Shown one piece after another: positions 33,513 to 45,616 of a DNA stretch of 64,000 nucleotides; position 1 is the first letter of the stretch, and the number at the start of each line of letters is the position of its first letter. The stretch is from Portulaca oleracea (lineage: Eukaryota > Streptophyta > Magnoliopsida > Caryophyllales > Portulacaceae). The DNA is taken from NCBI GenBank assembly GCA_029582165.1, contig CM055870.1, positions 5,637,832 to 5,701,831 on the forward strand, written 5' to 3'. A program made the translations under genes and the position numbers. The notes beneath the pieces were generated by a model. The model was given only the letters and a program-made list of their open reading frames with translations, searched no databases and was not told the DNA's origin.

Positions 33513-36500
33513 TGTAACGCCCCAACCTTAATCACAAGATTAAGACTATACTTAGAACCCCAAACCTGTGATTAGCGCAGCGGAACACCTTAGGTCGAGG
33601 CATTACCGCCGTCTCCCAAAAGAGACAAGGCAACAACACTAAAGAAACTTCCAAAACCACAAGATAACTTACTAACTTAAAAACCTTCACATATAAAACT
33701 TATACAACCCTTGGATAAAGCATATAACTTAAACATAGCTTAAAACTAAAACAACTTCCTCCATAAACATGGCTACTCCAAAAACATGCGACTCTCAAGC
33801 CGACCCAGATACTTCAACCATGACTACCTTGCTTGCAACACGTGATTACCCCCGCCTTTTTGCCTTTACCTTGGGTGCTCGGACCCCTAAAACAAAACAT
33901 TAAAACATTGCGAAAAGTGAGTGGGAAACACTCAAGACGTAAACCTCAACACGTCAAACCGTTCAAAGCGGTTTTAGTGCCGCATTTAAATTCATTTTGA
34001 AAGCGGGAAGGAAATAAAACATTAACTTGAAATGACATGAACATAAAACTTATATATAAGTAATAGTAACTCGAGTTCATAAAGAGAGAACATGTCACAT
34101 GGGCTTAGAAGTAAATACATAAACTTAAGAGCTTTTGTTGGGTCCCTTTAGATCGATGCAAAGCATCTCGCACACGCCTTAAACCGATCTGAGTTTGGAT
34201 GGGTGGTATTATGACAGTCGGACATGGCAGTCTAGGACACTCTGATCAGGAGCATCTAAAACATAAAGGCTAGCACTTCACGTAACTAGCTAGACATAAA
34301 CATAGAATCCATAAAATGGGACCACTTAAAACCATGAATAATCATAAAAGCATAAATTAGCATAAATCAGAAACATATATCATAAATCGTAAACATTTAT
34401 CATAAACCGTAAACATAAACATGAACTGTAAACATAATCATAAATCGTAAACCTTTAGCATAAACCGTAAACCTTTAGCATAAACCATAAATATAGACAT
34501 AAATCGTAAACATAAAACATAAATTGTAAACATAAAACATAAACCGTAAACATTTGCATAAACCGTAGCCATAAAACATAAATCGTGAACCTAAAGCATA
34601 AATCGTAAATATAAAACATAAATCGTAAACATAGAGGAGCGAAGAGTTGGACAATTAACGCGTGGATCTGCTCGGGGGTGATCTCGGCCAGGGAATGGCT
34701 CGGGTCGAGGCTAAACTTTGAGCTTAAAATGATAGAGTTCGGTATTAGAATAGAAGCTATGAAAAGGTGAGGGCATAGGGCCTCACAATAGAGTTTTGGA
34801 ATATAAATCGTATAAAAATTTCAGGTTTTTACGACAATAGTATTTTGGTCGTAATTCGGGCTATAAAATTCGGATTTCGCTATGCGAGTACTTTTCGGAA
34901 AGGGAAAAATACACTCTACAAGTTTGTTGGCCGGGCCAGAGGCTAAAAAGGATGAGAAGAGCTCGGAAAAAGCTCCGGACAGCAACAGTGAAACACGGAA
35001 ATATACTCTTATGTGCGGTTTTGTCGTTTAGACCAAATCAAAAGAACTTTGTAATTTCCTTTAAACTCAAAGGAGCTCTATGACTTAAAGAATACTTGTA
35101 AAATATAGACCTTAAATTTCTCAAAGAGACTTTAAAACTCTAAAGTAAAATGAACTCATTTCCTTAAATTTATGAGTTTTCGGTAAATTAAAACGGAAAA
35201 CGTAGAATAGTTTAAAAGATCTCGGGGTTCCTTAAAACCTTTAAAACCGAGTTCCATGGTTCCTACTTATGGAATATATCATAAAGGTCATATGACTTAA
35301 GTTACACACCCATAATACCAATTATAAGCTCAATATAATAACCTTTAACCCAATTAATGCATTTATCAATTACCCAGAAAATTCCGGTTTCGCAGCTCCG
35401 CTTCCGGGTGCTATAACTCACTCTCCCGATATCGATTTCACTCATACCATACATTTTTGGAAATCTTGAAACGTCTCCTACAACTCTTATGTTGAACACT
35501 TTCTCAAACTCCAACTCCATATGGACGAAAAATGCCCAACAAAACACTGACTCCAAATTCGTATATAAAAACATACCTTTACGGTTTTGGCTCTAACTTG
35601 AGCTATACAAATCGAAAACCCGAAATTCCAAAGCCCGGTGTTTACTAACATTCTTGGCTACATTTTTACACCATATTTTGGGCTCAAAACTAATTTTAAC
35701 ATCTCCCATAAAAATCACATTTTGGGCAGAATGTACTGGGTGTTTGAGCTCACATGCATGCCCCATTTTCATTCAAGTTTTGTACTAATAATACACCCAT
35801 TGTAACCTATGCATAACCTCACTAATTTCCAGCATTTAGACCTCCAAAAATCACCATCCATATTTGTACATTACACATGCAACAACACCAAGTTACATGC
35901 ACTTAGATCACACCATAGCTTTCACAATTTTCTTCACTAATTACACATAAAAACCCAATTAAACATGATTAACCTAATTACCCCTTTCAAAACAGAAACT
36001 AACCTTCAAATTGTCATCAAATACCACATGCAAAAACCATAAATATCAATCTCTTCATCAAGAAACACAACTCTCTCAAAAGATTCACCAAACCTCACTA
36101 AACACATGTAGTTTGTCACTAAAATCAGCTCTACTAACATATACTTTGAAACTTATGAAAAAGAGAGGTGATTAGAAGGATGAATAATAAATTAGTACAT
36201 ATAAAACATCAAAACTCAGATTGTATATCAATGGAGATGAAGGAATAAGATGAATACCATTTGAAAAGTGAGATAAAAGTGAACAAGGAGGTGTGGAAAT
36301 GGAAGGGGAGCAAGTGACCGCCGGAAACTTGGCCGGAAAGTCGCCGGAAACCGGCGAAAAACACAGGGGCAGGGGCTGGTGCTGCTGCTCGGAGAGAGAG
36401 AGAGAGGAAAAGTGAGAGTGTTGTCCCAAGTTTGGATGAAAAGAATGGCCCTTTGCCTCCCACTTAAGGTTATAAACTCCTCCCTATTAACTTAAACTAA

Positions 36501-36915
36501 TAACAATAATAATAATAATATCATTACTCTAATTATAATACTAATACTTTAATAAAAGAGACATAAAATTGGTAGTAGATGATAGCTATAAAATGTATTT
36601 AATTTATGCGGGTTAAAAAGACGGTAAGATCGGTAAATTAAATTTAAACCGTTTAGTCGTAAAAATCAAACAAGATAATTAACCCGACTTTAAAATAAAG
36701 TCATAGAACCTAAAATAATTATATTATAAGGTCCAAAATATACTGTAACAAAATTCGATTAAGAATTTTGATCGGTAAAATTTGCCGCTTCGCCATTCCT
36801 CCGAGACCTGTCACCATTAGCTAACCACAAGGTACAAAGTATTTAATTAACAAATTATAACTAATTAAAATAGATTAACTACTGTAATACGTATGATTTA
36901 GGGCGGGGTATTACA
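33513..36915 (-). repeat. 3' LTR of the Gypsy-type element
   Basis: 3403 bp, reading TGTAATACCCCGCCC to GGGGCGTTACA on the minus strand. Differs from the other LTR by scattered substitutions and small indels (for example near 33850, 34170, 34660 and 36345). Short frames inside (35302-35574 and 36209-36463) recur in both LTRs and are not host genes. Confidence 0.93.
34337..34636. repeat. Tandem array of CATAAAYCGTAAA units in the 3' LTR
   Basis: About 15 imperfect units of roughly 18-21 bp (CATAAATCGTAAACATAAAA and CATAAACCGTAAACCTTTAG variants). The same array lies in the other LTR at about 40050-40341. Confidence 0.85.
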
Positions 36916-37015
36916 TCCTCCCCCCCTTAAAAGAAGTTTCGTCCCCGAAACTTGCTGTTGTACTAATCGTGAACGAAAAACCTTAGAAAAGATGTGATCT
37001 AACAGCTTCCGAGCA

Positions 37016-38223
37016 TTAGCATATGTTATAGCAGGACACGGATCTACTCCTAAGTCCCCAATGCGCTAAAGGTTTAGCATATATAAAAACAATTCCGGTT
37101 ACTACCATACCAGATTTCGCTGCCTCTTTCTTGCCCATAACGTAGGCTTGCCCCACTCTTTCTTGCTGCTGAGCCGTCCTTGAGGGTGGTACTGGCCGTG
37201 TTGTTCCAGGCTCTGGACGCCTAATCCTTTTGGGGCACTCAGCCGCCCTATGATCATTTCCCCCGCACCATAAGCAATTGTTTGTGCCCACCCGGCATTG
37301 CGCGGTTGAATGGTTCGTTCTCCCGCATTTCTTGCATGGTTCCCTAAGGTTTGAGGGATTCGGCCTCTGGGGTTGGTTGGTCTCCATAGCAGGCGAGGGA
37401 GACGCCCCTTTATCGTTCCATTTTCTCTTGTTACTTCCCTGACTCCCTTGACTTAAAACTTTCAACTCTTTCTTAACTCTTTCTACTTCCGCAGCCCTTT
37501 CATACATTTCCTGCATCGTCGAGAAGTGATGTGAAGATAGTTGGCTGCGTATATATGGTGCCAAGCCTCCCTCATATCTCAATATCTTCATATTCTCCGA
37601 CGCCACATACTCCGGGGCGAATCGGGACAATTCATTGAACTTAGAGGTGTACTGCAGCACCGAAATATCCTTGTTCACCATGCTCCATTCTAGAAATTCC
37701 TTTTCTTTTGCACTTTGAGAGATAGGGGTAGAATTGCTCTAAGGTCGCTAAGAAAATCATTCCATGTCTTGGTCATCCCGTGGTATTTTTCCTTGATGGT
37801 TCTCCACCATATATCAGCTTCTCCCTTTAAATAGAAGGTCCCTATTGTCAATTTTCTTTCTTCAGGTACCCCTACTACCTCAAAGATCTTCTCTAGATTC
37901 CTAATCCAATCTTCCAGGACTACAGGGTCATATCCCCCCGCATAGGTGGTAGGGTTTCGCTTTGCCACCCTATCAGCATAGTCTACTTCCTTAGGGTTAC
38001 CTGGTTGGGTCATAGATGGAACGGGTATACGTCTCAGCAGCTCCTGAACTAAAAACCCAAAATGGTCGGGGTGTAAAGAAGGATTGGAAGGAGTTGATCC
38101 TAAGGATAACTCAGGTTGGGGTACGACTCCCGGGGCACGTTGGGGTCCCCGTAAATCTAATTGATTCCCCGCAGCTTCATGTGTCGGGTCTTCTTGTGGT
38201 GAATTCCCCGATGCTTGAGACAT
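37016..38223 (-). pseudogene. Gag of the Gypsy-type element, frameshifted
   Basis: Two adjoining frames. 38223-37690 (177 aa) covers the N-terminus and the capsid-type retrotransposon gag domain (motifs WIRNLEKIFEV, KGEADIWW). 37681-37016 (221 aa) continues with FNELSRFAPEYV and two CCHC zinc knuckles, CKKCGRTNHSTAQC and CLWCGGNDHRAAEC. The family expects one protein, so a single-base length change lies at about 37720-37745. The second frame runs into the start of a protease-like region (SGMVVTGIVF), then stops where pol is deleted. This is a transposon relic and not a host gene. Confidence 0.88.
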
Positions 38224-39184
38224 GCTACACAGTATGTAAAGAAGAGTTCAACAAACGACATGGTTCTCATTCATCACCCATTGGCAACGTATCCCACGTA
38301 ATTACGACTTTGAGTCATGCATACATCTTCCTTTTTTTTTTTCTTTCAAAGTATGTCCCAACAAGTAAACAAGATTAATCGTTCAACATACATACATCAC
38401 CTCCCTTTACCCAAAACATAGGGGAGGTTCCATAAACATGGCGAACGGACCCGGAAGAGGGTTTCCATTCGCGTCCCTCTATATGTAACATAAACACGAA
38501 ATTTCAATAAACTTTAGCAACTTAAAAGCTTATTAACATAAATGAATAGAGAAAATTAGACAGGGTCTGAATCTCAACTATCTTGAACCTTAACTATTAC
38601 AAAAGGCACTCTTGACCCTTCTCATAAACCATCCTAGAACCACATTAAACCTTTGTGTCATATAATACCTTTCAACCTTTCACCAAACATTTTGATAAGG
38701 TACCTTGCCCTTATTTTGAGCTTTGCACCAATCCCACTTGGAATTGGATTTTATGAATCCTTATTTGAATTGATAAAGTCTCTTTTAAGACTAACTCAAC
38801 ATGCTTCACATCTACACTACACTCATGCTCATGACATACTTTTCTAGGTCCAATTTCTTATGTTGCCCTTAACTTGCACTTTAATTTGCTTAAATTGCCA
38901 CTAAACTCCCCGATTTCCGAGAAAATTTCGGCAGCACTTCCCCTATAAATTGGACTATCCCAAATTTTTACATATCTTCATACCTGCAAGAAAACATATG
39001 CACCATATATATATACATCCACTTGGAGCGTCAAGCTCATCATCCAAACCAACCAATGCACATATCTCCCCATATCAGTCCATAAAAGGACGCATAAACT
39101 ACACATAAAAAAAACCCAAAATTACCATACTCAACTCATACTTCCTATAAACTTCTAATTGTCCCAAATACTTCTTATAACTCC
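38224..39184 (-). other. Leader of the Gypsy-type element between primer-binding site and gag
   Basis: Untranslated DNA of the transposon. The plus-strand open frame at 38016-38378 overlaps gag in antisense and is not a gene. Confidence 0.7.
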
Positions 39185-39200
39185 GCTCTGATACCACAAC

Positions 39201-42200
39201 TGTAACGCCCCAACCTTAATCACAAGATTAAGACTATACTTAGAACCCCAAACCTGTGATTAGCGCAGCGGAACACCTTAGGTCGAGGCATTACCGCCGT
39301 CTCCCAAAAGAGACAAGGCAACAACACTAAAGAAACTTCCAAAACCACAAGATAACTTACTAACTTAAAAACCTTCACATATAAAACTTATACAACCCTT
39401 GGATAAAGCATATAACTTAAACATAGCTTAAAACTAAAACAACTTCCTCCATAAACATGGCTACTCCAAAAACATGCGACTCTCAAGCCGACCCAGATAC
39501 TTCAACCATGACTACCTTGCTTGCAACACGTGATTACCCCTGCTTGCCTTTGCCTTTACCTTGGGTGCTCGGACCCCCTAAAACAAAACATTAAAACATT
39601 GCGAAAAGTGAGTGGGGAAACACTCAGTACGTAAACCTCCAACACGTCAAACCGTTCGAAAACGGTTTTAGTGCCGGCATTTAAATTCATTTTGAAAACG
39701 GGGAAGGGAAATAAAACATTAACTTGAAATGACATGAACATAAAACTTATATATAAGTAATAGTAACTCGAGTTCATAAAGAGAGAACATGTCACATGGG
39801 CTTAGAAGTAAATACATAAACTTAAGAGCTTTTGTTGGGTCCCCTTTAGATCGATGCAAAGCATCTCGCGCGCGCACGCCCAAACCGATCTGGAGTTTGG
39901 ATGGGTGACTGTTAGACAGTCAGACACTGGCCAGGTCTAGGACACTCTGATCAGGAGCATCTAAAACATAAAGGCTAGCACTTCACGTAACTAGCTAGAC
40001 ATAAACATAGAATCCATAAAATGGGACCACTTAAAACCATGAATAATCATAAAAGCATAAATTAGCATAAACTGTAAACATCTAGCATAAATCGTAAACA
40101 TTTATCATAAACCGTAAACATAAACATGAACTGTAAACATAATCATAAATCGTAAACCTTTAGCATAAACCGTAAACCTTTAGCATAAACCATAAATATA
40201 GACATAAATCGTAAACATAAAACATAAATTGTAAACATAAAACATAAACCGTAAACATTTGCATAAACCGTAGCCATAAAACATAAATCGTGAACCTAAA
40301 GCATAAATCGTAAATATAAAACATAAATCGTAAACATAGAGGAGCGAAGAGTTGGACAATTCGCGTACCTTGAACGTGTGGACTGCTCGGGGGTGATCTC
40401 GGCCAGGGAATGGCTCGGGTCGAGGCTAAACTTTGAGCTTAAAATGATAGAGTTCGGTATTAGAATAGAAGCTATGAAAAGGTGAGGGCATAGGGCCTCA
40501 CAATAGAGTTTTGGAATATAAATCGTATAAAAATTTCAGGTTTTTATGACAATAGTATTTTGGTCGTAATTCGGGCTATAAAATTCGGATTTCGCTATGC
40601 GAGTACTTTTCGGAAAGGGAAAAATACACTCTACAAGTTTGTTGGCCGGGCCAGAGGCTAAAAAGGATGAGAAGAGCTCGGAAAAAGCTCCGGACAGCAA
40701 CAGTGAAACACGGAAATATACTCTTATGTGCGGTTTTGTCGTTTAGACCAAATCAAAAGAACTTTGTAATTTCCTTTAAACTCAAAGGAGCTCTATGACT
40801 TAAAGAATACTTGTAAAATATAGACCTTAAATTTCTCAAAGAGACTTTAAAACTCTAAAGTAAAATGAACTCATTTCCTTAAATTTATGAGTTTTCGGTA
40901 AATTAAAACGGAAAACGTAGAATAGTTTAAAAGATCTCGGGGTTCCTTAAAACCTTTAAAACCGAGTTCCATGGTTCCTACTTATGGAATATATCATAAA
41001 GGTCATATGACTTAAGTTACACACCCATAATACCAATTATAAGCTCAATATAATAACCTTTAACCCAATTAATGCATTTATCAATTACCCAGAAAATTCC
41101 AGTTTCGCAGCTCCGCTTCCGGGTGCTATAACTCACTCTCCCGATATCGATTTCACTCATACCATACATTTTTGGAAAGCTTGAAACGTCTCCTACAACT
41201 CTTATGTTGAACACTTTCTCAAACTCCAACTCCATATGGACGAAAAATGCCCAACAAAACACTGACTCCAAATTCGTATATAAAAACATACCTTTACGGT
41301 TTTGGCTCTAACTTGAGCTATACAAATCGAAAACCCGAAATTCCAAAGCCCGGTGTTTACTAACATTCTTGGCTACATTTTTACACCATATTTTGGGCTC
41401 AAAACTAATTTTAACATCTCCCATAAAAATCACATTTTGGGCAGAATGTACTGGGTGTTTGAGCTCACATGCATGCCCCATTTTCATTCAAGTTTTGTAC
41501 TAATAATACACCCATTGTAACCTATGCATAACCTCACTAATTTCCAGCATTTAGACCTCCAAAAATCACCATCCATATTTGTACATTACACATGCAACAA
41601 CACCAAGTTACATGCACTTAGATCACACCATAGCTTTCACAATTTTCTTCACTAATTACACATAAAAACCCAATTAAACATGATTAACCTAATTACCCCT
41701 TTCAAAACAGAAACTAACCTTCAAATTGTCATCAAATACCACATGCAAAAACCATAAATATCAATCTCTTCATCAAGAAACACAACTCTCTCAAAAGATT
41801 CACCAAACCTCACTAAACACATGTAGTTTGTCACTAAAATCAGCTCTACTAACATATACTTTGAAACTTATGAAAAAGAGAGGTGATTAGAAGGATGAAT
41901 AATAAATTAGTACATGTAAAACATCAAAACTCAGATTGTATATCAATGGAGATGAAGGAATAAGATGAATACCACTTGAAAAGTGAGATAAAAGTGAACA
42001 AGGAGGTGTGGAAATGGAAGGGGAGCAAGTGACCGCCGGAAACTTGGCCGGAAAGTCGCTGAGCAGCGAAAAACACAGGGGCAGGGGCTGGTGCTGCTGC
42101 TCGGAGAGAGAGAGAGGAAAAGTGAGAGTGTTGTCCCAAGTTTGGATGAAAAGAATGGCCCTTTGCCTCCCACTTAAGGTTATAAACTCCTCCCTATTAA

Positions 42201-42624
42201 CTTAAACTAATAACAATAATAATAATAATATCATTACTCTAATTATAATACTAATACTTTAATAAAAGAGACATAAAATTGGTAGTAGATGATAGCTATA
42301 AAATGTATTTAATTTATGCGGGTTAAAAAGACGGTAAGATCGGTAAATTAAATTTAAACCGTTTGGCCGTAAAAATCGAAACAGTAATTAACCCGACTTT
42401 AAAATAAAGTCATAGAACCTAAAATAATTATATTATAAGGTCCAAAATATACTGTAACAAAATTCGATTAAGAATTTTGATCGGTAAAATTTGCCGCTTC
42501 GCCATTCCTCCGAGACCTGTCACCATTAGCTAACCACAAGGTACAAAGTATTTAATTAACAAATTATAACTAATTAAAATAGATTAACTACTGTAATACG
42601 TATGATTTAGGGCGGGGTATTACA
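39201..42624 (-). repeat. 5' LTR of the Gypsy-type element
   Basis: 3424 bp, near-identical to 33513-36915. Its inner end abuts the primer-binding site, making it the 5' LTR. Two stretches present here but reduced in the other LTR are CGCGTACCTTGAACG near 40362 and extra bases near 39865. Confidence 0.93.
40050..40341. repeat. Tandem array of CATAAAYCGTAAA units in the 5' LTR
   Basis: Counterpart of 34337-34636, with small unit differences at the left side (CATAAACTGTAAACATCTAG here). Lies in the middle of the LTR. Confidence 0.85.
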
Positions 42625-42629
42625 CAAGC

Positions 42630-44389
42630 TCACTTGAATAAATATCTTAAGTCCTTTCAATCTCAAAACAACTTCGAATTGTCAAAAAAAATGTTATACA
42701 ATTCGCCAACTTTCAACCATCAAGTTACACATGGCCCTTGAAGTTAGCATTGTTCAAAAACCCAAATTACCGAGTCGTTTGAACGGTTTACCGAACCAAT
42801 TCAAAAATCCAATGCAAACGGCTGGTTCCAGTTTGAGATATGAAAATCGATGACGCGCCGATAATATATATGTCTATGTAAAATCCGGTGCTAGGTAGTT
42901 TAACCAAAAGAAACCCTAATGCTAGGTAATTTAAACTATAAGAAAGGCAAATAATAAATTTAAAGGTAGCTCACCACATGTATCTGTTTATAGTCAGTAA
43001 TCCCACTAACATGTTTGCTGTTTACACCTCTCTGATCAAAGACATGACCTGATGACCACCTAATATGTTTATATTTGTCCTCTGGCCTATGGGGGATGTT
43101 CTTGATCTCATCTCATCTCTTCTCATTAACTATACTATTATTGGTTTAATCATTCTTTCTCAAGTTTAATTTATCAAGTAACATATATAATAATGCTGCA
43201 TGCCTACAAAGTTTTATAATTTGATTAACTTAATTACTTGATTATATTCTGCTTTTCTGCTTTAATCTGATTTGATTAACCGTTGGTAAAGCAATATCTT
43301 CTGGAAAAGAAACCCATTATTAACTTTTATATATTCTGATCTCCATGTGTTCGATGAAAATTAGGGAGAGATTTTTAATTATCTTGTGTATATCCATTTG
43401 CTAAGGTTGGTCGTGACTCGTGAATCTTTTTAGTTTCTTTTTTCAAATTTTGGTCTTTTTCTTTAATTTGTTTGTGCTTTTCATTTAATATTGATTTTTA
43501 ATTTGTTTTTGTTGAGTTCAGAAAAAGGGAAAAGTAGGGAAAAAATGTTATTACTTTGGGTTCTGTTGATAAGTACAATGTAGTACAAATGTTCAAAGAA
43601 ATCAGAGTTAACATGCGGAGTATTTTAGTGTTGGGACTCTTGAAATTTTTAATGTAGCATTTGGTGACATTGATCCCTTTGTTTGCTTAATCATATTGTA
43701 TCTTTACTTGCATGTGTATCATTGTATGTATATGTGGTGAAAATAACAATTTAAATTACTTGAATATTTAAAGTCAAACAATTGTCCAAACATCTATCGG
43801 TATATAACGATGTGAGTTGTCAACTACCGACTAGTTGACAAACAGAGCCTTTGTGTATTTACCTTAAGAGCGGAAAAAACACATGCTCTCATGCCATGCA
43901 TGTGATTTTACAAGCTAGCTAGTCAAAGACTCAACAGCTGAGAAGCCTGAAAACATATGAGTCTACAACTCTACATTTATCACAAGATCAACAGGACACG
44001 ATAAACTTTTGTAATATAGTTTTGCTATGCATCATCATCTTCCAATAGAATTACAGTTATCTTAATAAACCTCATATGCGCTAGTTCAGTAGTTCCTACG
44101 TACATGCATATATAAAACTCATATACATTCTCTTATATCACTATGTTTATGGTTAATTTAAGAACCATTATATTTAATGATCATGAAAAATATACATAGC
44201 ATAACGAATAGTATATATACCTATAGCTATATGATATACAAAAGATTAAAGCATTTATGATACATACTTTTTTCATGATTTTGGATCATATTATGTATTC
44301 TTTATGCATCATATATATGGAGAAAGATATTTCAAATATACATCATTCAATTAACTCTATAATGAAGCCTATTTTAAAGTTACTTGGTA
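42630..44389. other. Intergenic DNA, no gene seen
   Basis: AT-rich with no supported coding frame, RNA gene or clear transposon ends. 42765-42830 has GAGTCGTTTGAACGGTTTACC-like sequence resembling worn hAT-type repeats. Confidence 0.35.
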
Positions 44390-44601
44390 CTACCTCCGTC
44401 CCAAAATATTTGTCCATTGACCAAATTTGACCGTTGATTACTCATAAATTATAATGAGTTACAATATAAAATTACCGTCATTGTAATCTTTAGCAAATTA
44501 TCTTTCTAATGGTAGTGATTTCATGTTTTAATTCATTTTAATTTGTAAGTAATTAACAGTCAAAATTTAGTCAATGGAAAAATATTTTGGGACGGAGGTA
44601 G
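44390..44601. mobile_element. Stowaway-like MITE with intact ends
   Basis: CTACCTCCGTCCCAAAATAT at the left matches the complement of the right end over 23 bp. TA flanks at 44388-44389 and 44602-44603. 212 bp. Near-perfect terminal match suggests recent activity. Confidence 0.9.
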
Positions 44602-44865
44602 TATAATAAGAAAGATGAGTTGGAGATCAGAGCTGAAGTATATAGTAATGGTCCGAGGAGAGATTACGATTCTATGGGAGATACTGGTATCTGACGTTAG
44701 AGTTTGGAAAAGCAATAGAAACAAGCCAAGTGGATATAAATCACGATCTTAGGGCAGATGCATGCATGTAGAACTGCCACTTCACAAGGGCATTCATTAG
44801 CTAGTGAGGGGATCAGAAAATGAAACAAAGAAAGATAATGACCACTGATTAAGTGTGTGTCTTGT

Positions 44866-45099
44866 TCATATTAATTGTCATAATTTTAATTTTTACGATC
44901 TTCAATATTATTTTTTGATTATAATATTTATATAATATGTTATTAATAATTGTAATATTATATATTTTTTATTCTTTACGAATCTATTTATGTAATTTTA
45001 TATAGCAACTCATTGTATATATCAAGAAATTTATGGTCAAAATTTTTGAAATTTGACACTGCAATTTCCAATACGACAATTAATATGGAATGGAGGGAG
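44866..45099. mobile_element. Stowaway-like MITE, left end decayed
   Basis: Right end complements to CTCCCTCCATTCCATATTAA, followed by TA. The left shows only CTTGTTCATATTAATTGTCA. Directly abuts the next MITE. Confidence 0.7.
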
Positions 45100-45101
45100 T
45101 A

Positions 45102-45359
45102 CTGACTACGTTTCACAATAGCTGTAGCTTAATAAATGTTATACGGTCTCCAATGTCTTTCCTTGATTGAGAATTTCTTATAACATATTGATCAAAAAAA
45201 TTATAATATTATGCTCTTATGAAAGTATTTTTCATTACAAATTTAATGATAATATTTTCATATAATAAAACATTGTATATATTGAGATGTAATGGTCAAA
45301 GTTTTTAAAATTTGATTGACGAAAAAATTAAAGTGACAGATAAAAAACAGCGGAGTGAG
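45102..45359. mobile_element. Stowaway-like MITE adjoining its neighbour
   Basis: Left CTGACTACGTTTCACAATAG and complement of the right ACTCACTCCGCTGTTTTTTA; shares the TA at 45100-45101 with the previous element and has TA at 45360-45361. Confidence 0.65.
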
Positions 45360-45381
45360 TATATATATAATTAATACTGTA

Positions 45382-45616
45382 CTCCCTCCATTCTTTTTTA
45401 TCTGTCATTTACGGTTTTTTGTGCCAATTTTTAATAAATAATTTCTAATATAAAACTTTTATAGAAAAATATAATATTATACTTTTTTAATAGTATTTTT
45501 TATTACGAATCTAATGATATCTATTTTGTATGATGAATCATTATACAAATTAAAATATTAACGGTCAAAGTTTTTGCCACAATTCCTAAGCGACACGTAA
45601 AACAAAACCGAGGTAG
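45382..45616. mobile_element. Stowaway-like MITE (TCTGTCATTTACGG subfamily)
   Basis: Left CTCCCTCCATTCTTTTTTAT and complement of the right CTACCTCGGTTTTGTTTTAC, between TA dinucleotides. Closely related to 7443-7678 and to the truncated copy near 62765-62925. Confidence 0.8.

Larger units (their letters stand above)
33513..42624 (-). mobile_element. Non-autonomous Ty3/Gypsy-type LTR retrotransposon (LARD-like), gag only
   Basis: 9.1 kb flanked by a perfect 5-bp duplication CAAGC (33508-33512 and 42625-42629). LTRs of 3403 and 3424 bp surround a 2285-bp interior. On the minus strand the order is 5' LTR (39201-42624), primer-binding site TGGTATCAGAGC (39185-39196), leader, gag (38223-37016, frameshifted), then a polypurine tract TTAAGGGGGGGAGGA (36916-36930) and 3' LTR. 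The AGTTTCGGGGACGAAACTTC sequence before the tract is typical of Tekay/Del-type chromoviruses. Protease, reverse transcriptase, RNase H and integrase are missing, apparently by one deletion joining the start of protease to the 3' end. LTRs are very similar, so the insertion is young. Confidence 0.92.

Noticed and set aside
34337..34636. CRISPR-like array of short repeats
   Set aside because: Units are tandem without unique spacers, lie inside a plant LTR, and recur in the partner LTR.
35302..35574. 90-aa frame, also at 41017-41289
   Set aside because: Identical position in both LTRs of one retrotransposon; no known domain, so part of the LTR.
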